Assembly (NCBI GenBank): GCA_963691705.1
Contig: OY829539.1
Coordinates: 7,690,501-7,754,500, forward strand
DNA: 64,000 nucleotides
Source of the DNA: Viola odorata
Taxonomy: Eukaryota > Streptophyta > Magnoliopsida > Malpighiales > Violaceae
Direction: 5' to 3'
Shown piece by piece: positions 1 through 12,488 of the stretch. How positions within the stretch are numbered: the first letter of the stretch is position 1; every line of letters starts with the position of its first letter. Position numbers and translations under genes: made by a program. The notes below the pieces were generated by a model. The model was not told the DNA's origin, ran no database searches, and saw nothing but the letters and a program-made list of their open reading frames with translations.

Positions 1-543
1 ATCGAGACCTCGACAATTGACGGGTTTGATCATTCCAGTGCTTTGGTTGTTTGTGTTCATGTTTTGGGACTGTTTTTTATTTTGTGAATGCTCAAGGGCG
101 AGCATTGGGCAGTGTGGGGATATTTGATTACATGTATTTTATGCATGTTTTTCCTTCCATTCTTACCTCGATTTAGGCCTTGATACTACTAATTCGCTCG
201 TGTTTCCATCTTTCTCGCAGATCAACGCCAAGAAGGAGAAATGTGCGAAAAGACATACTTTCTGGGCAATTTCAGAAGAGTTTAAGCTTCAAGACTAGCA
301 TCGAGACCATAGACACCAATTTCTCCATGTACTAATGTACTCGGATTGATATGCAAACTCTATTTTTGTGCTGTGTTATCTGCATTTTGAGTGACTAAAC
401 ATATAGCCTTGTTTGCGAGCGAGTGAGTAAACACATATCTGGTGAGGGCTGCTCGTGACTAGGCCTGATGTGGAAAAGTTCTACCTTTGGGGTCGGTATC
501 CCAATGCTTTAATGCAGGTGTGCATCTAGGCAGGAAGCGCCTT
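1..543 (+). repeat. Reference satellite monomer (type A) with internal landmarks
   Basis: Landmarks that recur in nearly every copy. An inverted repeat AATGCTC/GAGCATT with a 6-base loop lies at 87-106 and is disrupted in D types by GAGAATT. A branch-point-like TACTAAT at 187-193 precedes a pyrimidine-rich stretch ending CTCGCAG at 220, which resembles a 3' splice site. A 25-codon open frame follows at 221-298. CGA/GTGAGT (424-432) and CTG/GTGAGGG (448-457) resemble 5' splice sites. The phrase ATCGAGACC occurs at 1 and again at 300, hinting at an old internal duplication. The length equals 3 x 181, which fits three nucleosome repeats but does not prove phasing. No promoter or RNA gene is recognised. 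Confidence 0.85.
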
Positions 544-3500
544 ATCGAGACGTCGGCAATTGACGGGTTTGATCATTCCAGTGCTTTCGTTATTTGTGTT
601 CATGTTTTGAAACTGTTTTTTATTTTGTGAATGCTCAAGGGCGAGCATTGGGCAGTGTGGGGATATTTGATTACATGTATTTTATGCATGTTTTTCCTTC
701 CATTCTTACCTCGATTTAGGCCTTGATACTACTAATTCACTCGTGTTTCCATCTCTATCGCAGATCAAGGCCAAGAAGCAGAAATGTGCTAAAAGACATA
801 CTTTCTGGGCAATTTCAGAAGAGTTTAAGCTTCAAGACTAGCGTCGAGACCATAGACACCAATTTCTCCATGTACTAAGTTACTCGAATTGATATGCCAA
901 CTCTATTTTTGTGCTGTGTTATCTGCATTTTGAGTGACTAAACATATAGCCTTGTTTGCGAGCGAGTGAGTAAACACATATCTGGTGAGGGCTGCTCGTG
1001 ACTAGGCCTGATGTGGAAAAGTTCTACCTTTGGGGTCGGTATCCCAATGCTTTAATGCAGGTGTGCATCTAGGCAGGAAGCGCCTTATCGAGACCTCGGC
1101 AATTGACGGGTTTGATCATTCCAGTGCTTTGGTTATTTGTGTTCATGTTTTGAAACTGTTTTTTATTTTGTGAATGCTCAAGGGCGAGCATTGGGCAGTG
1201 TGGGGATATTTAATTTCATGAATTTTATGCATGTTTTTCCTTCCATTCTTACCTTGATTTAGGCCTTGATACTACTAATTCGCTCGTGTTTCCATCTTTA
1301 TCGCAGATCAAGGCCAAGAAGCAGAAATGTGCTAAACGACATACTTTCTGGGCAATTTCAGAAGAGTTTAAGCTTCAAGACTAGCGTCGAGACCATAGAC
1401 ACCAATTTCTCCATGTACTAATGTACTCGGATTGATATGCAAACTCTATTTTTGTGCTGTGTTATCTGCATTTTGAGTGACTAAACATATAGCCTTGTTT
1501 GCGAGCGAGTGAGTAAACACATATCTGGTGAGGGCTGCTCATGACTAGGCCTGATGTGGAAAAGTTCTACCTTTGGGGTCGGTATCCCAATGCTTTAATG
1601 CAGGTGTGCATCTAGGCAGGAAGCGCCTTATCGAGACCTCGGCAATTGACGGGTTTGATCATTCCAGTGCTTTGGTTGTTTGTGTTCATGTTTTGGGACT
1701 GTTTTTTATTTTGTGAATGCTCAAGGGCGAGCATTGGGCAGTGTGGGGATATTTGATTACATGTATTTTATGCATGTTTTTCCTTCCATTCTTACCTCGA
1801 TTTAGGCCTTGATACTACTAATTCGCTCGTGTTTCCATCTTTCTCGCAGATCAACGCCAAGAAGGAGAAATGTGCGAAAAGACATACTTTCTGGGCAATT
1901 TCAGAAGAGTTTAAGCTTCAAGACTAGCATCGAGACCATAGACACCAATTTCTCCATGTACTAATGTACTCGGATTGATATGCAAACTCTATTTTTGTGC
2001 TGTGTTATCTGCATTTTGAGTGACTAAACATATAGCCTTGTTTGCGAGCGAGTGAGTAAACACATATCTGGTGAGGGCTGCTCGTGACTAGGCCTGATGT
2101 GGAAAAGTTCTACCTTTGGGGTCGGTATCCCAATGCTTTAATGCAGGTGTGCATCTAGGCAGGAAGCGCCTTATCGAGACCTCGGCAATTGACGGGTTTG
2201 ATCATTCCAGTGCTTTCGTTATTTGTGTTCATGTTTTGAAACTGTTTTTTATTTTGTGAATGCTCAAGGGCGAGCATTGGGCAGTGTGGGGATATTTGAT
2301 TACATGTATTTTATGCATGTTTTTCCTTCCATTCTTACCTCGATTTAGGCCTTGATACTACTAATTCACTCGTGTTTCCATCTCTATCGCAGATCAAGGC
2401 CAAGAAGCAGAAATGTGCTAAAAGACATACTTTCTGGGCAATTTCAGAAGAGTTTAAGCTTCAAGACTAGCGTCGAGACCATAGACACCAATTTCTCCAT
2501 GTACTAAGTTACTCGAATTGATATGCCAACTCTATTTTTGTGCTGTGTTATCTGCATTTTGAGTGACTAAACATATAGCCTTGTTTGCGAGCGAGTGAGT
2601 AAACACATATCTGGTGAGGGCTGCTCGTGACTAGGCCTGATGTGGAAAAGTTCTACCTTTGGGGTCGGTATCCCAATGCTTTAATGCAGGTGTGCATCTA
2701 GGCAGGAAGCGCCTTATCGAGACCTCGGCAATTGACGGGTTTGATCATTCCAGTGCTTTGGTTATTTGTGTTCATGTTTTGAAACTGTTTTTTATTTTGT
2801 GAATGCTCAAGGGCGAGCATTGGGCAGTGTGGGGATATTTAATTTCATGAATTTTATGCATGTTTTTCCTTCCATTCTTACCTTGATTTAGGCCTTGATA
2901 CTACTAATTCGCTCGTGTTTCCATCTTTATCGCAGATCAAGGCCAAGAAGCAGAAATGTGCTAAACGACATACTTTCTGGGCAATTTCAGAAGAGTTTAA
3001 GCTTCAAGACTAGCGTCGAGACCATAGACACCAATTTCTCCATGTACTAATGTACTCGGATTGATATGCAAACTCTATTTTTGTGCTGTGTTATCTGCAT
3101 TTTGAGTGACTAAACATATAGCCTTGTTTGCGAGCGAGTGAGTAAACACATATCTGGTGAGGGCTGCTCATGACTAGGCCTGATGTGGAAAAGTTCTACC
3201 TTTGGGGTCGGTATCCCAATGCTTTAATGCAGGTGTGCATCTAGGCAGGAAGCGCCTTATCGAGACCTCGACAATTGACGGGTTTGATCATTCCAGTGCT
3301 TTGGTTGTTTGTGTTCATGTTTTGGGACTGTTTTTTATTTTGTGAATGCTCAAGGGCGAGCATTGGGCAGTGTGGGGATATTTGATTACATGTATTTTAT
3401 GCATGTTTTTCCTTCCATTCTTACCTCGATTTAGGCCTTGATACTACTAATTCGCTCGTGTTTCCATCTTTCTCGCAGATCAACGCCAAGAAGGAGAAAT

Positions 3501-6500
3501 GTGCGAAAAGACATACTTTCTGGGCAATTTCAGAAGAGTTTAAGCTTCAAGACTAGCATCGAGACCATAGACACCAATTTCTCCATGTACTAATGTACTC
3601 GGATTGATATGCAAACTCTATTTTTGTGCTGTGTTATCTGCATTTTGAGTGACTAAACATATAGCCTTGTTTGCGAGCGAGTGAGTAAACACATATCTGG
3701 TGAGGGCTGCTCGTGACTAGGCCTGATGTGGAAAAGTTCTACCTTTGGGGTCGGTATCCCAATGCTTTAATGCAGGTGTGCATCTAGGCAGGAAGCGCCT
3801 TATCGAGACGTCGGCAATTGACGGGTTTGATCATTCCAGTGCTTTCGTTATTTGTGTTCATGTTTTGAAACTGTTTTTTATTTTGTGAATGCTCAAGGGC
3901 GAGCATTGGGCAGTGTGGGGATATTTGATTACATGTATTTTATGCATGTTTTTCCTTCCATTCTTACCTCGATTTAGGCCTTGATACTACTAATTCACTC
4001 GTGTTTCCATCTCTATCGCAGATCAAGGCCAAGAAGCAGAAATGTGCTAAAAGACATACTTTCTGGGCAATTTCAGAAGAGTTTAAGCTTCAAGACTAGC
4101 GTCGAGACCATAGACACCAATTTCTCCATGTACTAAGTTACTCGAATTGATATGCAAACTCTATTTTTGTGCTGTGTTATCTGCATTTTGAGTGACTAAA
4201 CATATAGCCTTGTTTGCGAGCGAGTGAGTAAACACATATCTGGTGAGGGCTGCTCGTGACTAGGCCTGATGTGGAAAAGTTCTACCTTTGGGGTCGGTAT
4301 CCCAATGCTTTAATGCAGGTGTGCATCTAGGCAGGAAGCGCCTTATCGAGACCTCGGCAATTGACGGGTTTGATCATTCCAGTGCTTTGGTTATTTGTGT
4401 TCATGTTTTGAAACTGTTTTTTATTTTGTGAATGCTCAAGGGCGAGCATTGGGCAGTGTGGGGATATTTAATTTCATGAATTTTATGCATGTTTTTCCTT
4501 CCATTCTTACCTTGATTTAGGCCTTGATACTACTAATTCGCTCGTGTTTCCATCTTTATCGCAGATCAAGGCCAAGAAGCAGAAATGTGCTAAACGACAT
4601 ACTTTCTGGGCAATTTCAGAAGAGTTTAAGCTTCAAGACTAGCGTCGAGACCATAGACACCAATTTCTCCATGTACTAATGTACTCGGATTGATATGCAA
4701 ACTCTATTTTTGTGCTGTGTTATCTGCATTTTGAGTGACTAAACATATAGCCTTGTTTGCGAGCGAGTGAGTAAACACATATCTGGTGAGGGCTGCTCAT
4801 GACTAGGCCTGATGTGGAAAAGTTCTACCTTTGGGGTCGGTATCCCAATGCTTTAATGCAGGTGTGCATCTAGGCAGGAAGCGCCTTATCGAGACCTCGA
4901 CAATTGACGGGTTTGATCATTCCAGTGCTTTGGTTGTTTGTGTTCATGTTTTGGGACTGTTTTTTATTTTGTGAATGCTCAAGGGCGAGCATTGGGCAGT
5001 GTGGGGATATTTGATTACATGTATTTTATGCATGTTTTTCCTTCCATTCTTACCTCGATTTAGGCCTTGATACTACTAATTCGCTCGTGTTTCCATCTTT
5101 CTCGCAGATCAACGCCAAGAAGGAGAAATGTGCGAAAAGACATACTTTCTGGGCAATTTCAGAAGAGTTTAAGCTTCAAGACTAGCATCGAGACCATAGA
5201 CACCAATTTCTCCATGTACTAATGTACTCGGATTGATATGCAAACTCTATTTTTGTGCTGTGTTATCTGCATTTTGAGTGACTAAACATATAGCCTTGTT
5301 TGCGAGCGAGTGAGTAAACACATATCTGGTGAGGGCTGCTCGTGACTAGGCCTGATGTGGAAAAGTTCTACCTTTGGGGTCGGTATCCCAATGCTTTAAT
5401 GCAGGTGTGCATCTAGGCAGGAAGCGCCTTATCGAGACGTCGGCAATTGACGGGTTTGATCATTCCAGTGCTTTCGTTATTTGTGTTCATGTTTTGAAAC
5501 TGTTTTTTATTTTGTGAATGCTCAAGGGCGAGCATTGGGCAGTGTGGGGATATTTGATTACATGTATTTTATGCATGTTTTTCCTTCCATTCTTACCTCG
5601 ATTTAGGCCTTGATACTACTAATTCACTCGTGTTTCCATCTCTATCGCAGATCAAGGCCAAGAAGCAGAAATGTGCTAAAAGACATACTTTCTGGGCAAT
5701 TTCAGAAGAGTTTAAGCTTCAAGACTAGCGTCGAGACCATAGACACCAATTTCTCCATGTACTAAGTTACTCGAATTGATATGCCAACTCTATTTTTGTG
5801 CTGTGTTATCTGCATTTTGAGTGACTAAACATATAGCCTTGTTTGCGAGCGAGTGAGTAAACACATATCTGGTGAGGGCTGCTCGTGACTAGGCCTGATG
5901 TGGAAAAGTTCTACCTTTGGGGTCGGTATCCCAATGCTTTAATGCAGGTGTGCATCTAGGCAGGAAGCGCCTTATCGAGACCTCGGCAATTGACGGGTTT
6001 GATCATTCCAGTGCTTTGGTTATTTGTGTTCATGTTTTGAAACTGTTTTTTATTTTGTGAATGCTCAAGGGCGAGCATTGGGCAGTGTGGGGATATTTGA
6101 TTACATGTATTTTATGCATGTTTTTCCTTCCATTCTTACCTTGATTTAGGCCTTGATACTACTAATTCGCTCGTGTTTCCATCTTTATCGCAGAGCAAGG
6201 CCAAGAAGCAGAAATGTGCTAAACGACATACTTTCTGGGCAATTTCAGAAGAGTTTAAGCTTCAAGACTAGCGTCGAGACCATAGACACCAATTTCTCCA
6301 TCTACTAATGTACTCGGATTGATATGCAAACTCTATTTTTGTGCTGTGTTATCTGCATTTTGAGTGACTAAACATATAGCCTTGTTTGCGAGCGAGTGAG
6401 TAAACACATATCTGGTGAGGGCTGCTCGTGACTAGGCCTGATGTGGAAAAGTTCTACCTTTGGGGTCGGTATCCCAATGCTTTAATGCAGGTGTGCATCT

Positions 6501-6516
6501 AGGCAGGAAGCGCCTT
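1..6516 (+). repeat. Trimeric higher-order repeat, A-B-C, 1629 bp, four units
   Basis: Units start at 1, 1630, 3259 and 4888. They are nearly identical, differing at a few sites such as CGACAATTG versus CGGCAATTG in the A copies, GACGTCGG versus GACCTCGG in the B copies, and TGCCAACTC versus TGCAAACTC. The third monomer of the fourth unit (5974-6516) is a mosaic: it has the B-like GATTACATGTATT where C has AATTTCATGAATT, plus private changes CAGAGCAAGG and CCATCTAC. The pattern indicates recent amplification of a three-monomer unit. Confidence 0.88.
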
Positions 6517-9500
6517 ATCGAGACCTCGGCAATTGTCGGGTTTGATCATTCCTGCGCTTTGGTTGTTTATGTTCATGTTTTGGGACTATTTTTTATTTTG
6601 TGAATGCTCAAGGGCGAGAATTGGGCAGTGTGGGGATATTTGATTTCATGAATTTTATGCATGTTTTTCCTTCCATTCTTACCTTGATTTAGGCCTTGAT
6701 ACTACTAATTCGCTCGTGTTTCCATCTTTATCGCAGATCAAGGCCAAGAAGCAGAAATGTGCTAAACGACATACTTTCTGGGCAATTTCAGAAGAGTTTA
6801 AGCTTCAAGACTAGCGTCGAGACCATAGACACCAATTTCTCCATGTACTAATGTACTCGGATTGATATGCAAACTCTATTTTTGTGCTGTGTTATCTGCA
6901 TTTTGAGTGACTAAACATATAGCCTTGTTTGCGAGCGAGTGAGTAAACACATATCTGGTGAGGGCTGCTCATGACTAGGCCTGATGTGGAAAAGTTCTAC
7001 CTTTGGGGTCGGTATCCCAATGCTTTAATGCAGGTGTGCATCTAGGCAGGAAGCGCCTTATCGAGACCTCGGCAATTGACGGGTTTGATCATTCCAGTGC
7101 TTTGGTTGTTTGTGTTCATGTTTTGGGACTGTTTTTTATTTTGTGAATGCTCAAGGGCGAGCATTGGGCAGTGTGGGGATATTTGATTACATGTATTTTA
7201 TGCATGTTTTTCCTTCCATTCTTACCTCGATTTAGGCCTTGATACTACTAATTCGCTCGTGTTTCCATCTTTCTCGCAGATCAACGCCAAGAAGGAGAAA
7301 TGTGCGAAAAGACATACTTTCTGGGCAATTTCAGAAGAGTTTAAGCTTCAAGACTAGCATCGAGACCATAGACACCAATTTCTCCATGTACTAATGTACT
7401 CGGATTGATATGCAAACTCTATTTTTGTGCTGTGTTATCTGCATTTTGAGTGACTAAACATATAGCCTTGTTTGCGAGCGAGTGAGTAAACACATATCTG
7501 GTGAGGGCTGCTCGTGACTAGGCCTGATGTGGAAAAGTTCTACCTTTGGGGTCGGTATCCCAATGCTTTAATGCAGGTGTGCATCTAGGCAGGAAGCGCC
7601 TTATCGAGACCTCGGCAATTGACGGGTTTGATCATTCCAGTGCTTTCGTTATTTGTGTTCATGTTTTGAAACTGTTTTTTATTTTGTGAATGCTCAAGGG
7701 CGAGCATTGGGCAGTGTGGGGATATTTGATTACATGTATTTTATGCATGTTTTTCCTTCCATTCTTACCTCGATTTAGGCCTTGATACTACTAATTCACT
7801 CGTGTTTCCATCTCTATCGCAGATCAAGGCCAAGAAGCAGAAATGTGCTAAAAGACATACTTTCTGGGCAATTTCAGAAGAGTTTAAGCTTCAAGACTAG
7901 CGTCGAGACCATAGACACCAATTTCTCCATGTACTAAGTTACTCGAATTGATATGCCAACTCTATTTTTGTGCTGTGTTATCTGCATTTTGAGTGACTAA
8001 ACATATAGCCTTGTTTGCGAGCGAGTGAGTAAACACATATCTGGTGAGGGCTGCTCGTGACTAGGCCTGATGTGGAAAAGTTCTACCTTTGGGGTCGGTA
8101 TCCCAATGCTTTAATGCAGGTGTGCATCTAGGCAGGAAGCGCCTTATCGAGACCTCGGCAATTGACGGGTTTGATCATTCCAGTGCTTTGGTTATTTGTG
8201 TTCATGTTTTGAAACTGTTTTTTATTTTGTGAATGCTCAAGGGCGAGCATTGGGCAGTGTGGGGATATTTGATTACATGTATTTTATGCATGTTTTTCCT
8301 TCCATTCTTACCTCGATTTAGGCCTTGATACTACTAATTCACTCGTGTTTCCATCTCTATCGCAGATCAAGGCCAAGAAGCAGAAATGTGCTAAAAGACA
8401 TACTTTCTGGGCAATTTCAGAAGAGTTTAAGCTTCAAGACTAGCGTCGAGACCATAGACACCAATTTCTCCATGTACTAAGTTACTCGAATTGATATGCA
8501 AACTCTATTTTTGTGCTGTGTTATCTGCATTTTGAGTGACTAAACATATAGCCTTGTTTGCGAGCGAGTGAGTAAACACATATCTGGTGAGGGCTGCTCG
8601 TGACTAGGCCTGATGTGGAAAAGTTCTACCTTTGGGGTCGGTATCCCAATGCTTTAATGCAGGTGTGCATCTAGGCAGGAAGCGCCTTATCGAGACCTCG
8701 GCAATTGACGGGTTTGATCATTCCAGTGCTTTGGTTATTTGTGTTCATGTTTTGAAACTGTTTTTTATTTTGTGAATGCTCAAGGGCGAGCATTGGGCAG
8801 TGTGGGGATATTTAATTTCATGAATTTTATGCATGTTTTTCCTTCCATTCTTACCTTGATTTAGGCCTTGATACTACTAATTCGCTCGTGTTTCCATCTT
8901 TATCGCAGATCAAGGCCAAGAAGCAGAAATGTGCTAAACGACATACTTTCTGGGCAATTTCAGAAGAGTTTAAGCTTCAAGACTAGCGTCGAGACCATAG
9001 ACACCAATTTCTCCATGTACTAATGTACTCGGATTGATATGCAAACTCTATTTTTGTGCTGTGTTATCTGCATTTTGAGTGACTAAACATATAGCCTTGT
9101 TTGCGAGCGAGTGAGTAAACACATATCTGGTGAGGGCTGCTCATGACTAGGCCTGATGTGGAAAAGTTCTACCTTTGGGGTCGGTATCCCAATGCTTTAA
9201 TGCAGGTGTGCATCTAGGCAGGAAGCGCCTTATCGAGACCTCGACAATTGACGGGTTTGATCATTCCAGTGCTTTGGTTGTTTGTGTTCATGTTTTGGGA
9301 CTGTTTTTTATTTTGTGAATGCTCAAGGGCGAGCATTGGGCAGTGTGGGGATATTTGATTACATGTATTTTATGCATGTTTTTCCTTCCATTCTTACCTC
9401 GATTTAGGCCTTGATACTACTAATTCGCTCGTGTTTCCATCTTTCTCGCAGATCAACGCCAAGAAGGAGAAATGTGCGAAAAGACATACTTTCTGGGCAA

Positions 9501-12488
9501 TTTCAGAAGAGTTTAAGCTTCAAGACTAGCATCGAGACCATAGACACCAATTTCTCCATGTACTAATGTACTCGGATTGATATGCAAACTCTATTTTTGT
9601 GCTGTGTTATCTGCATTTTGAGTGACTAAACATATAGCCTTGTTTGCGAGCGAGTGAGTAAACACATATCTGGTGAGGGCTGCTCGTGACTAGGCCTGAT
9701 GTGGAAAAGTTCTACCTTTGGGGTCGGTATCCCAATGCTTTAATGCAGGTGTGCATCTAGGCAGGAAGCGCCTTATCGAGACGTCGGCAATTGACGGGTT
9801 TGATCATTCCAGTGCTTTCGTTATTTGTGTTCATGTTTTGAAACTGTTTTTTATTTTGTGAATGCTCAAGGGCGAGCATTGGGCAGTGTGGGGATATTTG
9901 ATTACATGTATTTTATGCATGTTTTTCCTTCCATTCTTACCTCGATTTAGGCCTTGATACTACTAATTCACTCGTGTTTCCATCTCTATCGCAGATCAAG
10001 GCCAAGAAGCAGAAATGTGCTAAAAGACATACTTTCTGGGCAATTTCAGAAGAGTTTAAGCTTCAAGACTAGCGTCGAGACCATAGACACCAATTTCTCC
10101 ATGTACTAAGTTACTCGAATTGATATGCCAACTCTATTTTTGTGCTGTGTTATCTGCATTTTGAGTGACTAAACATATAGCCTTGTTTGCGAGCGAGTGA
10201 GTAAACACATATCTGGTGAGGGCTGCTCGTGACTAGGCCTGATGTGGAAAAGTTCTACCTTTGGGGTCGGTATCCCAATGCTTTAATGCAGGTGTGCATC
10301 TAGGCAGGAAGCGCCTTATCGAGACCTCGGCAATTGACGGGTTTGATCATTCCAGTGCTTTGGTTATTTGTGTTCATGTTTTGAAACTGTTTTTTATTTT
10401 GTGAATGCTCAAGGGCGAGCATTGGGCAGTGTGGGGATATTTGATTACATGTATTTTATGCATGTTTTTCCTTCCATTCTTACCTCGATTTAGGCCTTGA
10501 TACTACTAATTCACTCGTGTTTCCATCTCTATCGCAGATCAAGGCCAAGAAGCAGAAATGTGCTAAAAGACATACTTTCTGGGCAATTTCAGAAGAGTTT
10601 AAGCTTCAAGACTAGCGTCGAGACCATAGACACCAATTTCTCCATGTACTAAGTTACTCGAATTGATATGCAAACTCTATTTTTGTGCTGTGTTATCTGC
10701 ATTTTGAGTGACTAAACATATAGCCTTGTTTGCGAGCGAGTGAGTAAACACATATCTGGTGAGGGCTGCTCGTGACTAGGCCTGATGTGGAAAAGTTCTA
10801 CCTTTGGGGTCGGTATCCCAATGCTTTAATGCAGGTGTGCATCTAGGCAGGAAGCGCCTTATCGAGACCTCGGCAATTGACGGGTTTGATCATTCCAGTG
10901 CTTTGGTTATTTGTGTTCATGTTTTGAAACTGTTTTTTATTTTGTGAATGCTCAAGGGCGAGCATTGGGCAGTGTGGGGATATTTAATTTCATGTATTTT
11001 ATGCATGTTTTTCCTTCCATTCTTACCTTGATTTAGGCCTTGATACTACTAATTCGCTCGTGTTTCCATCTTTATCGCAGATCAAGGCCAAGAAGCAGAA
11101 ATGTGCTAAACGACATACTTTCTGGGCAATTTCAGAAGAGTTTAAGCTTCAAGATTAGCGTCGAGACCATAGACACCAATTTCTCCATGTACTAATGTAC
11201 TCGGATTGATATGCAAACTCTATTTTTGTGCTGTGTTATCTGCATTTTGAGTGACTAAACATATAGCCTTGTTTGCGAGCGAGTGAGTAAACACATATCT
11301 GGTGAGGGATGCTCGTGACTAGGCCTGATGTGGAAAAGTTCTACCTTTGGGGTCGGTATCCCAATGCTTTAATGCAGGTGTGCATCTAGGCAGGAAGCGC
11401 CTTATCGAGACCTCGGCAATTGTCGGGTTTGATCATTCCTGCGCTTTGGTTGTTTGTGTTCATGTTTTGGGACTGTTTTTTATTTTGTGAATGCTCAAGG
11501 GCGAGAATTGGGCAGTGTGGGGATATTTGATTTCATGTATTTTATGCATGTTTTTCCTTCCATTCTTACCTTGATTTAGGCCTTGATACTACTAATTCGC
11601 TCGTGTTTCCATCTTTATCGCAGATCAAGGCAAGAAGCAGAAATGTGCTAAACGACATACTTTCTGGGCAATTTCAGAAGAGTTTAAGCTTCAAGACTAG
11701 CGTCGAGACCATAGACACCAATTTCTCCATGTACTAATGTACTCGGATTGATATGCAAACTCTATTTTTGTGCTGTGTTATCTGCATTTTGAGTGACTAA
11801 ACATATAGCCTTGTTTGCGAGCGAGTGAGTAAACACATATCTGGTGAGGGCTGCTCGTGACTAGGCCTGATGTGGAAAAGTTCTACCTTTGGGGTCGGTA
11901 TCCCAATGCTTTAATGCAGGTGTGCATCTAGGCAGGAAGCGCCTTATCGAGACCTCGGCAATTGTCGGGTTTGATCATTCCTGCGCTTTGGTTGTTTGTG
12001 TTCATGTTTTGGGACTGTTTTTTATTTTGTGAATGCTCAAGGGCGAGAATTGGGCAGTGTGGGGATATTTGATTTCATGAATTTTATGCATGTTTTTCCT
12101 TCCATTCTTACCTTGATTTAGGCCTTGATACTACTAATTCGCTCGTGTTTCCATCTTTATCGCAGATCAAGGCCAAGAAGCAGAAATGTGCTAAACGACA
12201 TACTTTCTGGGCAATTTCAGAAGAGTTTAAGCTTCAAGACTAGCGTCGAGACCATAGACACCAATTTCTCCATGTACTAATGTACTCGGATTGATATGCA
12301 AACTCTATTTTTGTGCTGTGTTATCTGCATTTTGAGTGACTAAACATATAGCCTTGTTTGCGAGCGAGTGAGTAAACACATATCTGGTGAGGGCTGCTCG
12401 TGACTAGGCCTGATGTGGAAAAGTTCTACCTTTGGGGTCGGTATCCCAATGCTTTAATGCAGGTGTGCATCTAGGCAGGAAGCGCCTT

